Shown: piece after piece, positions 25,712 to 34,304 of the stretch
Layout of the letters: every line of letters begins with the position of its first letter
Numbering within the stretch: the stretch's first letter is position 1
NCBI RefSeq assembly: GCF_024622975.1
Contig: NZ_JANJZT010000006.1
Span: forward strand, 89,102 to 153,101
Length of the DNA stretch: 64,000 nucleotides
Direction: 5' to 3'
Source: Blautia caecimuris
Lineage (GTDB): Bacteria; Bacillota; Clostridia; Lachnospirales; Lachnospiraceae
Position numbers and translations under genes: made by a program
Notes under the pieces: generated by a model
Told to the model about the DNA's origin: nothing
The model's input: the letters and a program-made list of their open reading frames with translations, nothing else
Databases searched by the model: none

Positions 25712-26998
25712 ATGAAGAAAAAAACAGTTTTGGCAATGCTGGTAATGTGTATGGTATTCAGTGCGTCTGCCTGCTCAGATAAGAATGCGGAAAAACCTGC
25801 TGCGGAAAAAACAGAAAGCAGCGCGGAAAAGACAGATAAGGCAGAAGATAAGACAAAATCAGAAGAAGACAAAAAAGAGGAAGAGGAAAAAGCTGAGGTC
25901 AGACTTGTTTCCGTCAGTGATATTTCCAAATATATTACTGTAGGCGAATATAAAGGGCTGAAGCTTAATAATATCGTAGAACCTGTTTCTGATCCTGAGG
26001 TGGATACAGAGATTGAATTCCGGCTGCAGGATAAGGCAGAGGAAGTGAAGGACGCAACAGCCCAGTCCGGAGACCAGGTGAGAGTCAGCTTCACCGGAAC
26101 TATTGACGGCAAAAGCTTCGAGGGCGGCTCTGAAGAAGATTATGATTTTGTGATCGGAGAGGGAGCTGTGGCAGACGGCTTTGATGAAGGAATTGTCGGC
26201 ATGAAAGCCGGAGAGACAAAGGAGCTGAATCTGACTTTCCCGGAAGACTACTATGACAGTGAGCTTGCCGGCAAGTCTGCAGTATATCAGGTGACTGTTC
26301 AGAGCATCCGCAGAACTCCTGAGCTTACAGATGAGTGGGTTGCAGCAAATACAGACAGTAAAACTGTGGCCGAATACAGAGCGGCTGTTCAGAAGGAGCT
26401 TGAGGATGGTGTCAACGAAGCTGCTGAGAATCAGCTTTATGCAGATGCATGGAACCAGGTTTTTGAAAGCTCTGAGATCATAGAATATCCTGAAGAAGAT
26501 ATTGAGACAGCCATAGAAGCTTATAAAGAACTGAATGGCGAGTATATTGAGCAGGCGCAGATGGATATGAGCGAATTCCTGAGATCACAGGGAATTACAG
26601 AAGAAGAATATGAGGAAGCCTGCAGAGAGTATGCAGAAGTTAAGGTAAAGCAGAATCTGATCGTTCAGTATATTATGGATGAAGAAAACCTCAGCGTAGA
26701 TGACAAAGAGGAAGAAGAGCTGGATAAGAAGCTTCTTCAGCAGTACGGCGCCACAAACCTCAGTGAAGTGGTAGAGCTTTACGGGGAGCGGGAAGTGAAT
26801 GAGACACGGGCTCTTCTGAGAGTGGAGCAGTTTATTGTGGATCAGGCGGAAGTAGATGAGAAAGTAGGCGGCGGCGATGAGCTTGCAGAAAATGAAGATG
26901 CAGTAACAGATGAGGGCGCTTACGATACTCAGACAGAGGATGCCGGAAATGCTACAGGTGAGCACGTTGCGGACGAGGACGCTGCTTTACAGGAATAA
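25712..26998 (+). CDS. Trigger-factor-like FKBP prolyl isomerase lipoprotein
   Basis: The 428-residue protein has a lipoprotein signal with SASAC near residue 21, then a Lys/Glu-rich linker. An FKBP domain (about 115-200; GDQVRVSFTGTIDGKSFEGG and VGMKAGETKELNLTFPEDY) is followed by a helical region like the trigger factor C-terminal arms. Cytoplasmic trigger factor has a ribosome-binding domain instead of a signal, so this is an exported foldase. Placed between secreted deacetylases, it may help them fold outside the cell. Confidence 0.78.
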   Translation: MKKKTVLAMLVMCMVFSASACSDKNAEKPAAEKTESSAEKTDKAEDKTKSEEDKKEEEEKAEVRLVSVSDISKYITVGEYKGLKLNNIVEPVSDPEVDTEIEFRLQDKAEEVKDATAQSGDQVRVSFTGTIDGKSFEGGSEEDYDFVIGEGAVADGFDEGIVGMKAGETKELNLTFPEDYYDSELAGKSAVYQVTVQSIRRTPELTDEWVAANTDSKTVAEYRAAVQKELEDGVNEAAENQLYADAWNQVFESSEIIEYPEEDIETAIEAYKELNGEYIEQAQMDMSEFLRSQGITEEEYEEACREYAEVKVKQNLIVQYIMDEENLSVDDKEEEELDKKLLQQYGATNLSEVVELYGEREVNETRALLRVEQFIVDQAEVDEKVGGGDELAENEDAVTDEGAYDTQTEDAGNATGEHVADEDAALQE

Positions 26999-27154
26999 CT
27001 CAAAGATCTTCAGACAGAGGCAGGACAATGTCTGCGGTCTGTATCGATCCGGAAAACGGACAGCAGGATACACTCTGCTGACAGGTGAATTTCAGGAAAC
27101 TGGATGATTTTAGAAAAGTTTTATAAATATATGGAAAATGCACGGGGAGCGCTA

Positions 27155-27183
27155 TTGTATTTCTGTAAAAAATGCAGTATGAT
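27155..27183 (+). promoter_or_regulatory. Promoter of the third deacetylase
   Basis: TTGTAT (27155-27160), 17-nt spacer, TATGAT (27178-27183), about 50 nt before the gene. Confidence 0.55.
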
Positions 27184-27230
27184 AGACAGGACAAACAAGG
27201 ACAGATTGATATAATAGCAGGTGGGAAACA

Positions 27231-28601
27231 ATGGATAAAAGAGTTTTGCAGGAAAGGATGCGCAAAAAGCAGCAGCAGCTTCGACGCCGCAAAATGATGA
27301 AGCTTGGCGGTTATGTACTGGCTGTGGTGCTGGTAGTAGTATTTATCATAAAGGGCGTGATTTTGCCCGTTGCAAATAAGATCAGCGGTAAGGATGCAGC
27401 TGAACCCGTGCAGGTGGCAGCAGATGCTGATAATACGGAAGATGAGGGAAAGACAGAAACAACAGGAACAAAAGAAGAAGTAACCACAGACGAAACAAAG
27501 GCCATCCGGATGCCTCTGGCAAGTGTATCTCATGTTACCAGTGCTTCGGATCTGACTTCCGGGTGGCATGAGGACGAAAATGGCAAATGGTATCAGAATA
27601 CAGACGGAACCTATTATGCCGGGGGAATGCAGGAGATTGACGGACAGACATATTCCTTTGACGATAATGGTTACATACAGACAGGCTGGGTAAGCCAGGG
27701 ATTTGATGATCTGTACTTTAATGAGGACGGTTCCTATAATCCTGAGAAACATAAGCCGCGTATTGCCCTGACCTTTGATGACGGACCGGGAGAGTATACA
27801 GACCAGCTTCTTGACTGTCTGGAAGAAAACAATGCTCATGCAACGTTCTTTATGCTGGGACAGAATGTATCAGGCTGGGAATCCACTGTACAGAGAATGG
27901 CGGATATCGGATGTGAGCTTGGAAACCACAGCTGGGATCACCCGGAGGCAACCCTTCCGGGCATTTCTGATGAGGCTGTGATAGAAGAATTCCAGAAAAC
28001 GGATGAAGCTCTGATGAAAGCCTGCGGACAGAAATCCACAGTAGCCCGTGCTCCTTACGGCGCGGCTGGCCAAAGAGAATTCGATCTGGTACAGAAGCCG
28101 TTTTTCATGTGGTCCCTGGATACTCTGGACTGGAAGACATTGAATGTGGAATCAACTGTTGATGCAGTTATGAACGGAGATCTGACAGACGGTTCCATCA
28201 TATTAATGCATGATATTCATGAGACTTCTGTGCAGGCTGCCCTTCAGCTGATTCCTCAGCTGGTGGAAAAAGGCTATAAGCTGATGACAGTCAGCGAGCT
28301 TGCGAAGGCAAAGGGCGTGGAGCTTCAGAATGCCTCCTATGCAGATTTCTGGGACAGCAGTCTGTCCAAGGGACTGGTAGCTGGCTATGACGGTCCGCTT
28401 CTCAATGCGGAAACTGCTTCAGAAGGCGGAGACGGAAGTGACATATCTGACGGCAGCAGTGAGGAGGGCTCCGGTGAAGGCAGCGATATGTCAGATGGAA
28501 GCGGCGAGGACGGTTCCGGAGAGGACTATTCAGACGGAAGCGGAGACGCATCCTATGACGAAAACTATCATGATGACGGCGGCGAAGAAGAATATTACTA
28601 A
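27231..28601 (+). CDS. Polysaccharide deacetylase (NodB domain) with cell-wall-binding repeats
   Basis: The 456-residue protein has one membrane span (about 26-45) and two or three short aromatic wall-binding repeats (about 109-170; GWHEDENGKWYQ, TGWVSQGFDDLYF). The canonical NodB domain has TFDDGP at 181-186, HSWDH at 233-237, RAPYG at 273-277 and LMHDIH later. It should N-deacetylate peptidoglycan or a similar glycan outside the membrane. The tail is a low-complexity Gly/Ser/Asp stretch. Its intact motifs contrast with the two paralogues upstream. Confidence 0.87.
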   Translation: MDKRVLQERMRKKQQQLRRRKMMKLGGYVLAVVLVVVFIIKGVILPVANKISGKDAAEPVQVAADADNTEDEGKTETTGTKEEVTTDETKAIRMPLASVSHVTSASDLTSGWHEDENGKWYQNTDGTYYAGGMQEIDGQTYSFDDNGYIQTGWVSQGFDDLYFNEDGSYNPEKHKPRIALTFDDGPGEYTDQLLDCLEENNAHATFFMLGQNVSGWESTVQRMADIGCELGNHSWDHPEATLPGISDEAVIEEFQKTDEALMKACGQKSTVARAPYGAAGQREFDLVQKPFFMWSLDTLDWKTLNVESTVDAVMNGDLTDGSIILMHDIHETSVQAALQLIPQLVEKGYKLMTVSELAKAKGVELQNASYADFWDSSLSKGLVAGYDGPLLNAETASEGGDGSDISDGSSEEGSGEGSDMSDGSGEDGSGEDYSDGSGDASYDENYHDDGGEEEYY

Positions 28602-28677
28602 CGCTTTCTGACTGTACATGAAAAACATATAAAAACAAATACAGGGTATGGTACTCATACATAAAAAACGGATTTTT

Positions 28678-28716
28678 ACTGCGTAACAGATGATAATGTC
28701 TGCTACGCAGTTTTTT
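28678..28716 (+). terminator. Terminator after the third deacetylase
   Basis: ACTGCGTA-a-CAGA (28678-28690) pairs with TCTG-c-TACGCAGT (28698-28711) followed by TTTTTT. Confidence 0.75.
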
Positions 28717-28747
28717 ATGGCTCTATGTCAAGTTTTGGGGTGGGATT

Positions 28748-28793
28748 ATTTACCGGGAAAACAGCATATTTTACCCTGCTCATTCCGGTAAAT
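28748..28793. repeat. Inverted repeat in the leader region
   Basis: ATTTACCGG (28748-28756) and CCGGTAAAT (28785-28793) are perfect 9-bp arms around 28 nt. They lie about 80 nt upstream of the promoter at 28875. Role unknown. Confidence 0.45.
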
Positions 28794-28874
28794 CAAAAAC
28801 GATCTGTGAGAATGTGAATCGTGCAGACAGCAACAGGATTACCGGCAGAATGTCTGAAACAATACAAAATGCAG

Positions 28875-28903
28875 TTGAAGAGCCCGGGAAACTTGGGTAT
28901 AAT
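28875..28903 (+). promoter_or_regulatory. Promoter of the nucleotidyltransferase/glycosidase/glgB unit
   Basis: TTGAAG (28875-28880), 17-nt spacer, TATAAT (28898-28903), about 40 nt before the nucleotidyltransferase start. Confidence 0.65.
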
Positions 28904-28943
28904 ATGGATAGAGGAATTGCGGATCAAATCTGGGGGTGATCAT

Positions 28944-29273
28944 ATGCTGTCATCTATTATTGTAAATGAATTGATAAGCGGATTAACAGAAATTTTTCAG
29001 GATAAGATTTCCAGAATCATTCTGTTTGGTTCTGTTGCCAGGAATGAAGCAACAGAAGAAAGTGACGTTGATATTGCGATTATTATAACAAATGAAATAG
29101 ATGAAGAGACAAAGGATAAATTCATCAACTGGGCTGCGGAGCTTGATATTCGATTTAATCAAGTGTTCTCTATTGTTGATATTCCTGAAGAACGTATGAA
29201 AAAATGGGGAAAAATTCTTCCGTTTTATAAAAACATTGAGGAGGAGGGAATTGTACTTTGGAGGGCAGCTTAG
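28944..29273 (+). CDS. MNT-type nucleotidyltransferase (MntA-like)
   Basis: The 109-residue protein is a minimal nucleotidyltransferase with the GS-x10-D-x-D motif (GSVARNEATEESDVDIAI, residues about 29-46). In MntA-HepT toxin-antitoxin modules such enzymes AMP-modify a HEPN toxin. No HEPN gene is next to it. Its TAG stop instead shares a base with the GTG start of the glycosidase gene, an unusual coupling. ATG 28944 has a GGGGGTG site; a longer frame to 28821 does not. Confidence 0.78.
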   Translation: MLSSIIVNELISGLTEIFQDKISRIILFGSVARNEATEESDVDIAIIITNEIDEETKDKFINWAAELDIRFNQVFSIVDIPEERMKKWGKILPFYKNIEEEGIVLWRAA

Positions 29274-30625
29274 TGGGAAAGTGGTATGAAAACGCAGTGT
29301 TTTATCACATGTATCCGATCGGAATGACAGGAGCACCAAGAAGAAATGAAGGAGGGGAGACGGTTCACAGATTTCAGGATCTGATGAAATGGCTCCCTCA
29401 TATAAAGGAACTGGGATGTACGGCAATCTATATCGGGCCGTTATTTGAATCAACATCTCATGGATACGATACAAAAGACTACCGCATGGTGGACAGGCGT
29501 CTGGGAGACAACCGGGACTTTAAAGGCTTCGTGGAAAAAGCCCACGAAATGAATATACGAATTGTAGTGGACGGTGTATTTAACCATACAGGAAGAGAGT
29601 TCTTTGCCTTTCAGGATATTCAGAAAAACAGAGAACAGTCTCAGTACTGCGGTTGGTACAAGGGAATCAATTTTGGGTGGAATTCGCCTTATAATGACGG
29701 ATTTGGCTATGAGGCATGGAGAAACTGTTTTGAACTGGTAAATCTCAATCTCCGGGAGCCGAAGGTGCGGGAATATCTTCTGGATGTAATCGGCTTCTGG
29801 ATCCATGAGTTTGATATTGACGGAATCCGCCTTGACTGCGCGGACTGTCTGGAGTTTTCCTTTATGGAAGAAATGAGGCGGTTTACCAATGAAAAGAAAG
29901 CGGATTTCTGGCTGATGGGCGAGGTGATCCACGGAGATTACAGCCGCTATGTAAAACCGGAAATGCTGAATTCCGTGACAAATTATGAGCTTCACAAGGG
30001 GCTTTATTCCGGTCATAACGACCACAATTATTTTGAGATCGCTCATACTATCCGGAGAGAATTTGATGAAAACGGCGGAATATACAAAGGACTTCGGCTT
30101 TATTCCTTTGTGGACAATCATGATGTGGACAGGATCGCATCCAAGCTCAATGTTCCGGAGCATATTTTCACCGTATATACGCTTTTATTTACACTTCCGG
30201 GAATCCCTTCCATTTACTATGGATCTGAATGGGGTATACAGGGACGTAAAGAAGGCGGAAATGACGATCCTCTTCGTCCGGCAGTTGATATTGAGGAAGC
30301 ACTTCTGCATCCGGATAATCCGCAGCTTCTTAAGTGGGTGACGCTTCTTGGCAGGATCCACAGCCAGGAACCAGCTCTTGCGGACGGCAGATATCAGGAG
30401 CTTCTTCTGACTAACCGGCAGTATGCGTTTGCAAGAATACTGGGAGAAGAAGGGATCGTAGTGGCAGTGAATAATGATGACAGGCCTGCGGAGCTTTGCA
30501 TCAGGGAACCTCTGAGCGGAAAGTCATGGGCAAGCCTTATTGACGGCCGGGAGCCGGAACTTCAGGACGGCAGTCTCAGAGTGACACTGGCGCCGGGGGA
30601 AAGTCAGATTTATAAATTGAAATAG
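29273..30625 (+). CDS. GH13 alpha-amylase family glycosidase (maltodextrin-type, cytoplasmic)
   Basis: The 450-residue protein has the GH13 barrel: VVDGVFNH, nucleophile in GIRLDCAD (Asp188), acid/base in LMGEV (Glu217) and the FVDNHD aspartate (Asp284). There is no signal peptide, so it likely trims maltodextrins or glycogen branches inside the cell. GTG 29273 is set by GGAGGG at 29260-29265; a TTG at 29258 would overlap that site. glgB follows by 28 nt, so both act in storage polysaccharide turnover. Confidence 0.85.
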   Translation: MGKWYENAVFYHMYPIGMTGAPRRNEGGETVHRFQDLMKWLPHIKELGCTAIYIGPLFESTSHGYDTKDYRMVDRRLGDNRDFKGFVEKAHEMNIRIVVDGVFNHTGREFFAFQDIQKNREQSQYCGWYKGINFGWNSPYNDGFGYEAWRNCFELVNLNLREPKVREYLLDVIGFWIHEFDIDGIRLDCADCLEFSFMEEMRRFTNEKKADFWLMGEVIHGDYSRYVKPEMLNSVTNYELHKGLYSGHNDHNYFEIAHTIRREFDENGGIYKGLRLYSFVDNHDVDRIASKLNVPEHIFTVYTLLFTLPGIPSIYYGSEWGIQGRKEGGNDDPLRPAVDIEEALLHPDNPQLLKWVTLLGRIHSQEPALADGRYQELLLTNRQYAFARILGEEGIVVAVNNDDRPAELCIREPLSGKSWASLIDGREPELQDGSLRVTLAPGESQIYKLK

Positions 30626-30653
30626 AAACAGGGATTAAGGGAGGTATGTCCGG

Positions 30654-32540
30654 ATGGGAGAGAAAATGCATTTTTCAGAGTTAGACCAGTATTTGTTTGG
30701 TCAGGGAACACACTATGATATTTATAAAAAACTTGGTGCGCATCCCACAACGCAGGGAAGAAAAAAAGGAGTTTATTTTGCGGTGTGGGCGCCAAATGCT
30801 CAGTCTGTTTCTGTAGTTGGCGATTTTAACAGCTGGGATACAGAGGCAAACCCAATGGTAAAGGCAGGGCCTATCGGTGTGTTTGAGGTATTTGTGCCGG
30901 GGGCAAAGATCGGAGATCTTTATAAGTTTTTTATTGTGGGAATGCACGGCGAGGAGCTTTACAAGGCAGATCCTTATGGCAATGAAGCAGAGCTTCGTCC
31001 GGGAACCGCGTCAAAGGTTGCAGATATCGGGGACTATAAATGGAAAGATTCTACATGGATGAAAAAACGTGTGGAATTTGATGAAAATACAGATGCCATG
31101 TCCATTTATGAAGTGCATCCGGGTTCATGGAGAAAACATGCAGTGGAAAATGAGGATGAAAACGGATTTTACAATTACCGTGAGTTTGCTCATGAGCTGG
31201 CAAAATACGTAAAGGATATGGGGTATACTCATGTGGAGCTGATGGGAATCGCAGAGCATCCCTTTGACGGATCCTGGGGCTACCAGGTAACCGGCTATTA
31301 TGCGCCTACCTCCCGTTATGGAAGTGCCCAGGATTTTAAATATCTGGTAGATTATCTGCACAGAAACAAAATCGGCGTTATTCTTGACTGGGTTCCGGGA
31401 CATTTCCCGAAAGATGCCCACGGTCTGGCGAACTTTGACGGAACAGCCGTATACGAACATCAGGATCCGCGCCAGGGTGAGCATCCCGACTGGGGTACAA
31501 AGATCTACAATTACGGCCGCCCGGAGGTTAAGAATTTCCTTATAGCAAATGCTCTTTTCTGGGTTGAGGAATGTCATGTGGACGGACTTCGTGTGGATGC
31601 AGTTGCTTCCATGCTGTATCTTGACTATGGCAAGCAGGACGGACAGTGGGTTGCCAACAAGTACGGGGACAATAAAAATCTGGAAGCCATTGAATTTTTT
31701 AAACACCTGAATACGGTTGTGCTGGGAAGAAATCACGGAACCGTGATGATCGCAGAGGAATCAACTGCATGGCCGAAAGTAACAGGCAAGGCAGAGGATG
31801 ACGGACTTGGATTTTCCCTGAAATGGAACATGGGATGGATGAACGACTTTCTGGAGTACATGAAAACAGATCCGTACTTCCGTAAATTCAACCATAATAA
31901 AATGACGTTTTCCATGACCTATGCCTACAGTGAAAAGTACATTCTGGTTATTTCTCATGATGAGGTAGTTCATCTGAAGTGCTCCATGCTGAACAAGATG
32001 CCCGGGTATCCGGATGATAAGTTTAAGAACCTGAAGGCCGCCTATGCATTTATGTTTTTCCATCCGGGCAAAAAGCTTCTGTTTATGGGGCAGGAGTTTG
32101 GACAGCTTCGTGAGTGGAGCGAGGAAAGGGAACTTGACTGGTACCTTCTGGGAGAGGAGAATCACAAAGATCTTCAGTCCTTTGTAAAAACACTTCTTCA
32201 TATGTACAAAAAATATCCGGCGCTGTATAAAGCGGACAATGATCCGGAAGGCTTTGAGTGGATCAATGCAGATGACGGAGACAGAAGTATTTTCAGCTTT
32301 GTGCGCAAATCTCCTACAAAGAGGAACAATCTTTTATTTGTGGTTAATTACACACCGGTAGAGAGAAGCGATTACAGAGTGGGCGTTCCGAAGAAAAAAC
32401 AGTATAAGCTGATCATGGATGAGAACGGACTTCTGGAAAAACCACAGACTTTTAAGGCGGAATCCAAAGAGTGTGACAACCGGGAATTCTCTTTTGCATA
32501 TCCCCTTGCGCCATACGGAGTAGCGGTATTTACATATTAA
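30654..32540 (+). CDS. glgB: 1,4-alpha-glucan (glycogen) branching enzyme
   Basis: The 628-residue enzyme has an N-terminal CBM48 domain (VWAPNAQSVSVVGDFNSWD, about 43-61) and a GH13 barrel: DWVPGHFPKD, GLRVDAVASML (catalytic Asp), MIAEES (catalytic Glu) and VISHDEVVH. It makes alpha-1,6 branches in glycogen. Start ATG 30654 has GGGAGG about 10 nt upstream; ATG 30666 is an alternative. No glgA, glgC or glgP is in the window. Confidence 0.94.
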   Translation: MGEKMHFSELDQYLFGQGTHYDIYKKLGAHPTTQGRKKGVYFAVWAPNAQSVSVVGDFNSWDTEANPMVKAGPIGVFEVFVPGAKIGDLYKFFIVGMHGEELYKADPYGNEAELRPGTASKVADIGDYKWKDSTWMKKRVEFDENTDAMSIYEVHPGSWRKHAVENEDENGFYNYREFAHELAKYVKDMGYTHVELMGIAEHPFDGSWGYQVTGYYAPTSRYGSAQDFKYLVDYLHRNKIGVILDWVPGHFPKDAHGLANFDGTAVYEHQDPRQGEHPDWGTKIYNYGRPEVKNFLIANALFWVEECHVDGLRVDAVASMLYLDYGKQDGQWVANKYGDNKNLEAIEFFKHLNTVVLGRNHGTVMIAEESTAWPKVTGKAEDDGLGFSLKWNMGWMNDFLEYMKTDPYFRKFNHNKMTFSMTYAYSEKYILVISHDEVVHLKCSMLNKMPGYPDDKFKNLKAAYAFMFFHPGKKLLFMGQEFGQLREWSEERELDWYLLGEENHKDLQSFVKTLLHMYKKYPALYKADNDPEGFEWINADDGDRSIFSFVRKSPTKRNNLLFVVNYTPVERSDYRVGVPKKKQYKLIMDENGLLEKPQTFKAESKECDNREFSFAYPLAPYGVAVFTY

Positions 32541-32643
32541 ATATAAAAATGCTATCGTTTAAGGTGACTTGGAATATATTTTGACCGGTTTCCGGATATA
32601 AAAAACAAGTAATGTTTTGTCAGATTTTTTGGCAGAAAAACCA

Positions 32644-32672
32644 TTGCATTTTATAAAAAGATGCGTTATACT
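32644..32672 (+). promoter_or_regulatory. Promoter of the small-gene/CobW transcript
   Basis: TTGCAT (32644-32649), 17-nt spacer, TATACT (32667-32672). Confidence 0.65.
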
Positions 32673-32745
32673 GTACGCGTCTGAAGGAACAGACAATTAC
32701 TTATGACGAAGAACCGATAATAGAAATTCTGAAAGGAGAATAAAA

Positions 32746-32979
32746 ATGAAAGTATCCAATATTAAAGATGTAGACAAATTTTTTGAAGTAGTAGATAGCT
32801 GTAACGGTAAAGTTGAACTTGTAACAGGAGAGGGAGACAGACTGAACCTGAAATCCAAACTGTCCCAGTACGTATCTCTGGCAAACATTTTTTCCGGCGG
32901 AGAGATTCCGGAGCTGGAAATCGTTGCATATGAGAAAGAAGATATCGATAAGCTGTTAAACTTTATGATCAACGGCTGA
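32746..32979 (+). CDS. Small conserved-type protein of unknown function
   Basis: The 77-residue acidic/basic protein (MKVSNIKDVDKFFEVVDSC start; LANIFSGGEIPELEIVAYE middle) follows a clear AAAGGAG site. I recognise it only as a type seen next to CobW genes in related bacteria. It could relate to metal homeostasis through the two GTPases downstream, but nothing in the sequence proves that. Confidence 0.6.
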   Translation: MKVSNIKDVDKFFEVVDSCNGKVELVTGEGDRLNLKSKLSQYVSLANIFSGGEIPELEIVAYEKEDIDKLLNFMING

Positions 32980-32996
32980 TATTATGAAGCAAAAAG

Positions 32997-33075
32997 CGGG
33001 GGCATGACAGGTTCATGTCCCCGTTGTGTGCATATATAAGTGGCTGCGACCAGGGGGTGTTTTTGCTTCCTGGTC
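32997..33075 (+). promoter_or_regulatory. Two hairpins in the CobW leader
   Basis: CGGGGGCATG (32997-33006) pairs with CATGTCCCCG (33014-33023), one G-T pair. GACCAGG (33048-33054) pairs with CCTGGTC (33069-33075). They separate the small gene from the first CobW gene and may end or attenuate transcription; neither has a good T-run. Confidence 0.4.
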
Positions 33076-33115
33076 AAATGTACGTTGAAAACAAAAACAG
33101 AAAAGAGGCAAAATC

Positions 33116-34285
33116 ATGACAAAAATTGATATTATTTCAGGTTTTCTCGGAGCTGGAAAAACAACTCTTATTAAAAAACTTCTGAAAGAAGCTTTCCAGG
33201 ACGAGCAGGTAGTTCTGATTGAAAATGAATTTGGAGAGATCGGTATTGACGGCGGATTTCTGAAAGAGGCAGGAATTGAGATCCGTGAAATGAATTCAGG
33301 CTGTATCTGCTGCTCTCTTGTAGGAGACTTCGGAGCATCTCTGAAAGAAGTGATTGACAAATATCATCCGGACAGAATCCTTATCGAGCCGTCAGGCGTA
33401 GGTAAGCTTTCTGACGTGATCCGCGCTGTGCAGGATGTCCAGGAAGAAACTGGTCTTGCGCTGAACAGCTATACAACAGTGGTAGATGCCAAAAAATGCA
33501 AAATGTATATGAGAAACTTTGGTGAGTTCTTTAACAACCAGGTAGAGTATGCAGGAGCCATTATCATGAGCAGAACAGACATTGTGGATGAAGAGAAGGC
33601 AATGCAGTCCATGGAGCTTCTCCGCAGTCTGAACAAAAAAGCGGCTATCATTACCACACCTATTGAAAATCTGGACGGAAAGAAGCTTCTTGAGGTAATG
33701 GAAAATCCGGTATCCCTGGAGCAGGAGATGATGGAAGAAGAGGTATGCCCGGAGTGCGGACATGTACATGAGCACGGTCATCATGACCATGAAGAGCATG
33801 AGCATCATCACGAGTGCGGTTGCGGGCATGACCATGAAGAGCATGAGCATCATCACGACCATGAGTGCGGCCGCGGACACGATCATGAAGAGCATGAACA
33901 TCACCACGACCATGAGTGCGGCTGCGGACACGATCATGAAGAGCATGAGCATCATCACGACCATGAGTGCGGCTGCGGACATCATCATGATCACCACCAT
34001 CATCATGCAGACGAGGTATTTACAAGCTGGGGACGTGAGACGATTAAGAAGTATTCCAGAGAGAGTCTGGAAAAGATTCTTGCCGTTCTTTCTGAGTCAG
34101 AGGAGTATGGCGTGATTCTTCGTGCAAAAGGAATGCTTCCGGCTGAGGACGGAACCTGGATCTATTTCGATATGGTTCCGGAAGAAACAGAGATCCGTGA
34201 AGGCGCGCCGGAATATACAGGCCGTCTCTGCGTTATCGGTTCCAAATTAAAAGAGGAAAAACTGGCTGAGATCTTTGGATTATAA
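33116..34285 (+). CDS. CobW/G3E-family GTPase metallochaperone with a His-rich repeat
   Basis: The 389-residue protein has the P-loop GFLGAGKT at residues 9-16 and the metal motif CICC (Cys63, 65, 66) of the G3E family, which deliver zinc or other metals in a GTP-dependent way. An insert at about 211-298 is made of roughly four copies of a 17-residue unit (HDHEEHEHHHDHECGCG), rich in His and Cys. It would bind several metal ions. The DNA shows the same 51-bp repeat, so copy number may vary. The C-terminal CobW_C domain follows. Confidence 0.85.
   Translation: MTKIDIISGFLGAGKTTLIKKLLKEAFQDEQVVLIENEFGEIGIDGGFLKEAGIEIREMNSGCICCSLVGDFGASLKEVIDKYHPDRILIEPSGVGKLSDVIRAVQDVQEETGLALNSYTTVVDAKKCKMYMRNFGEFFNNQVEYAGAIIMSRTDIVDEEKAMQSMELLRSLNKKAAIITTPIENLDGKKLLEVMENPVSLEQEMMEEEVCPECGHVHEHGHHDHEEHEHHHECGCGHDHEEHEHHHDHECGRGHDHEEHEHHHDHECGCGHDHEEHEHHHDHECGCGHHHDHHHHHADEVFTSWGRETIKKYSRESLEKILAVLSESEEYGVILRAKGMLPAEDGTWIYFDMVPEETEIREGAPEYTGRLCVIGSKLKEEKLAEIFGL
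33780..33990 (+). repeat. 51-bp tandem repeat encoding the His-rich insert
   Basis: About four direct copies of a 51-bp unit, each giving 17 residues of the His/Glu/Cys-rich insert. The first copy lacks two residues and one copy has CGRG for CGCG. The frame is kept throughout. Confidence 0.75.
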
Positions 34286-34304
34286 GGCAGATCAGGAGGA
34301 ATAA

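Noticed and set aside
33392..34006. Methionine-rich frame opposite the His-rich repeat
   Set aside because: It is the reverse complement of His/Glu codons, which read as Met and Leu; no start signal.
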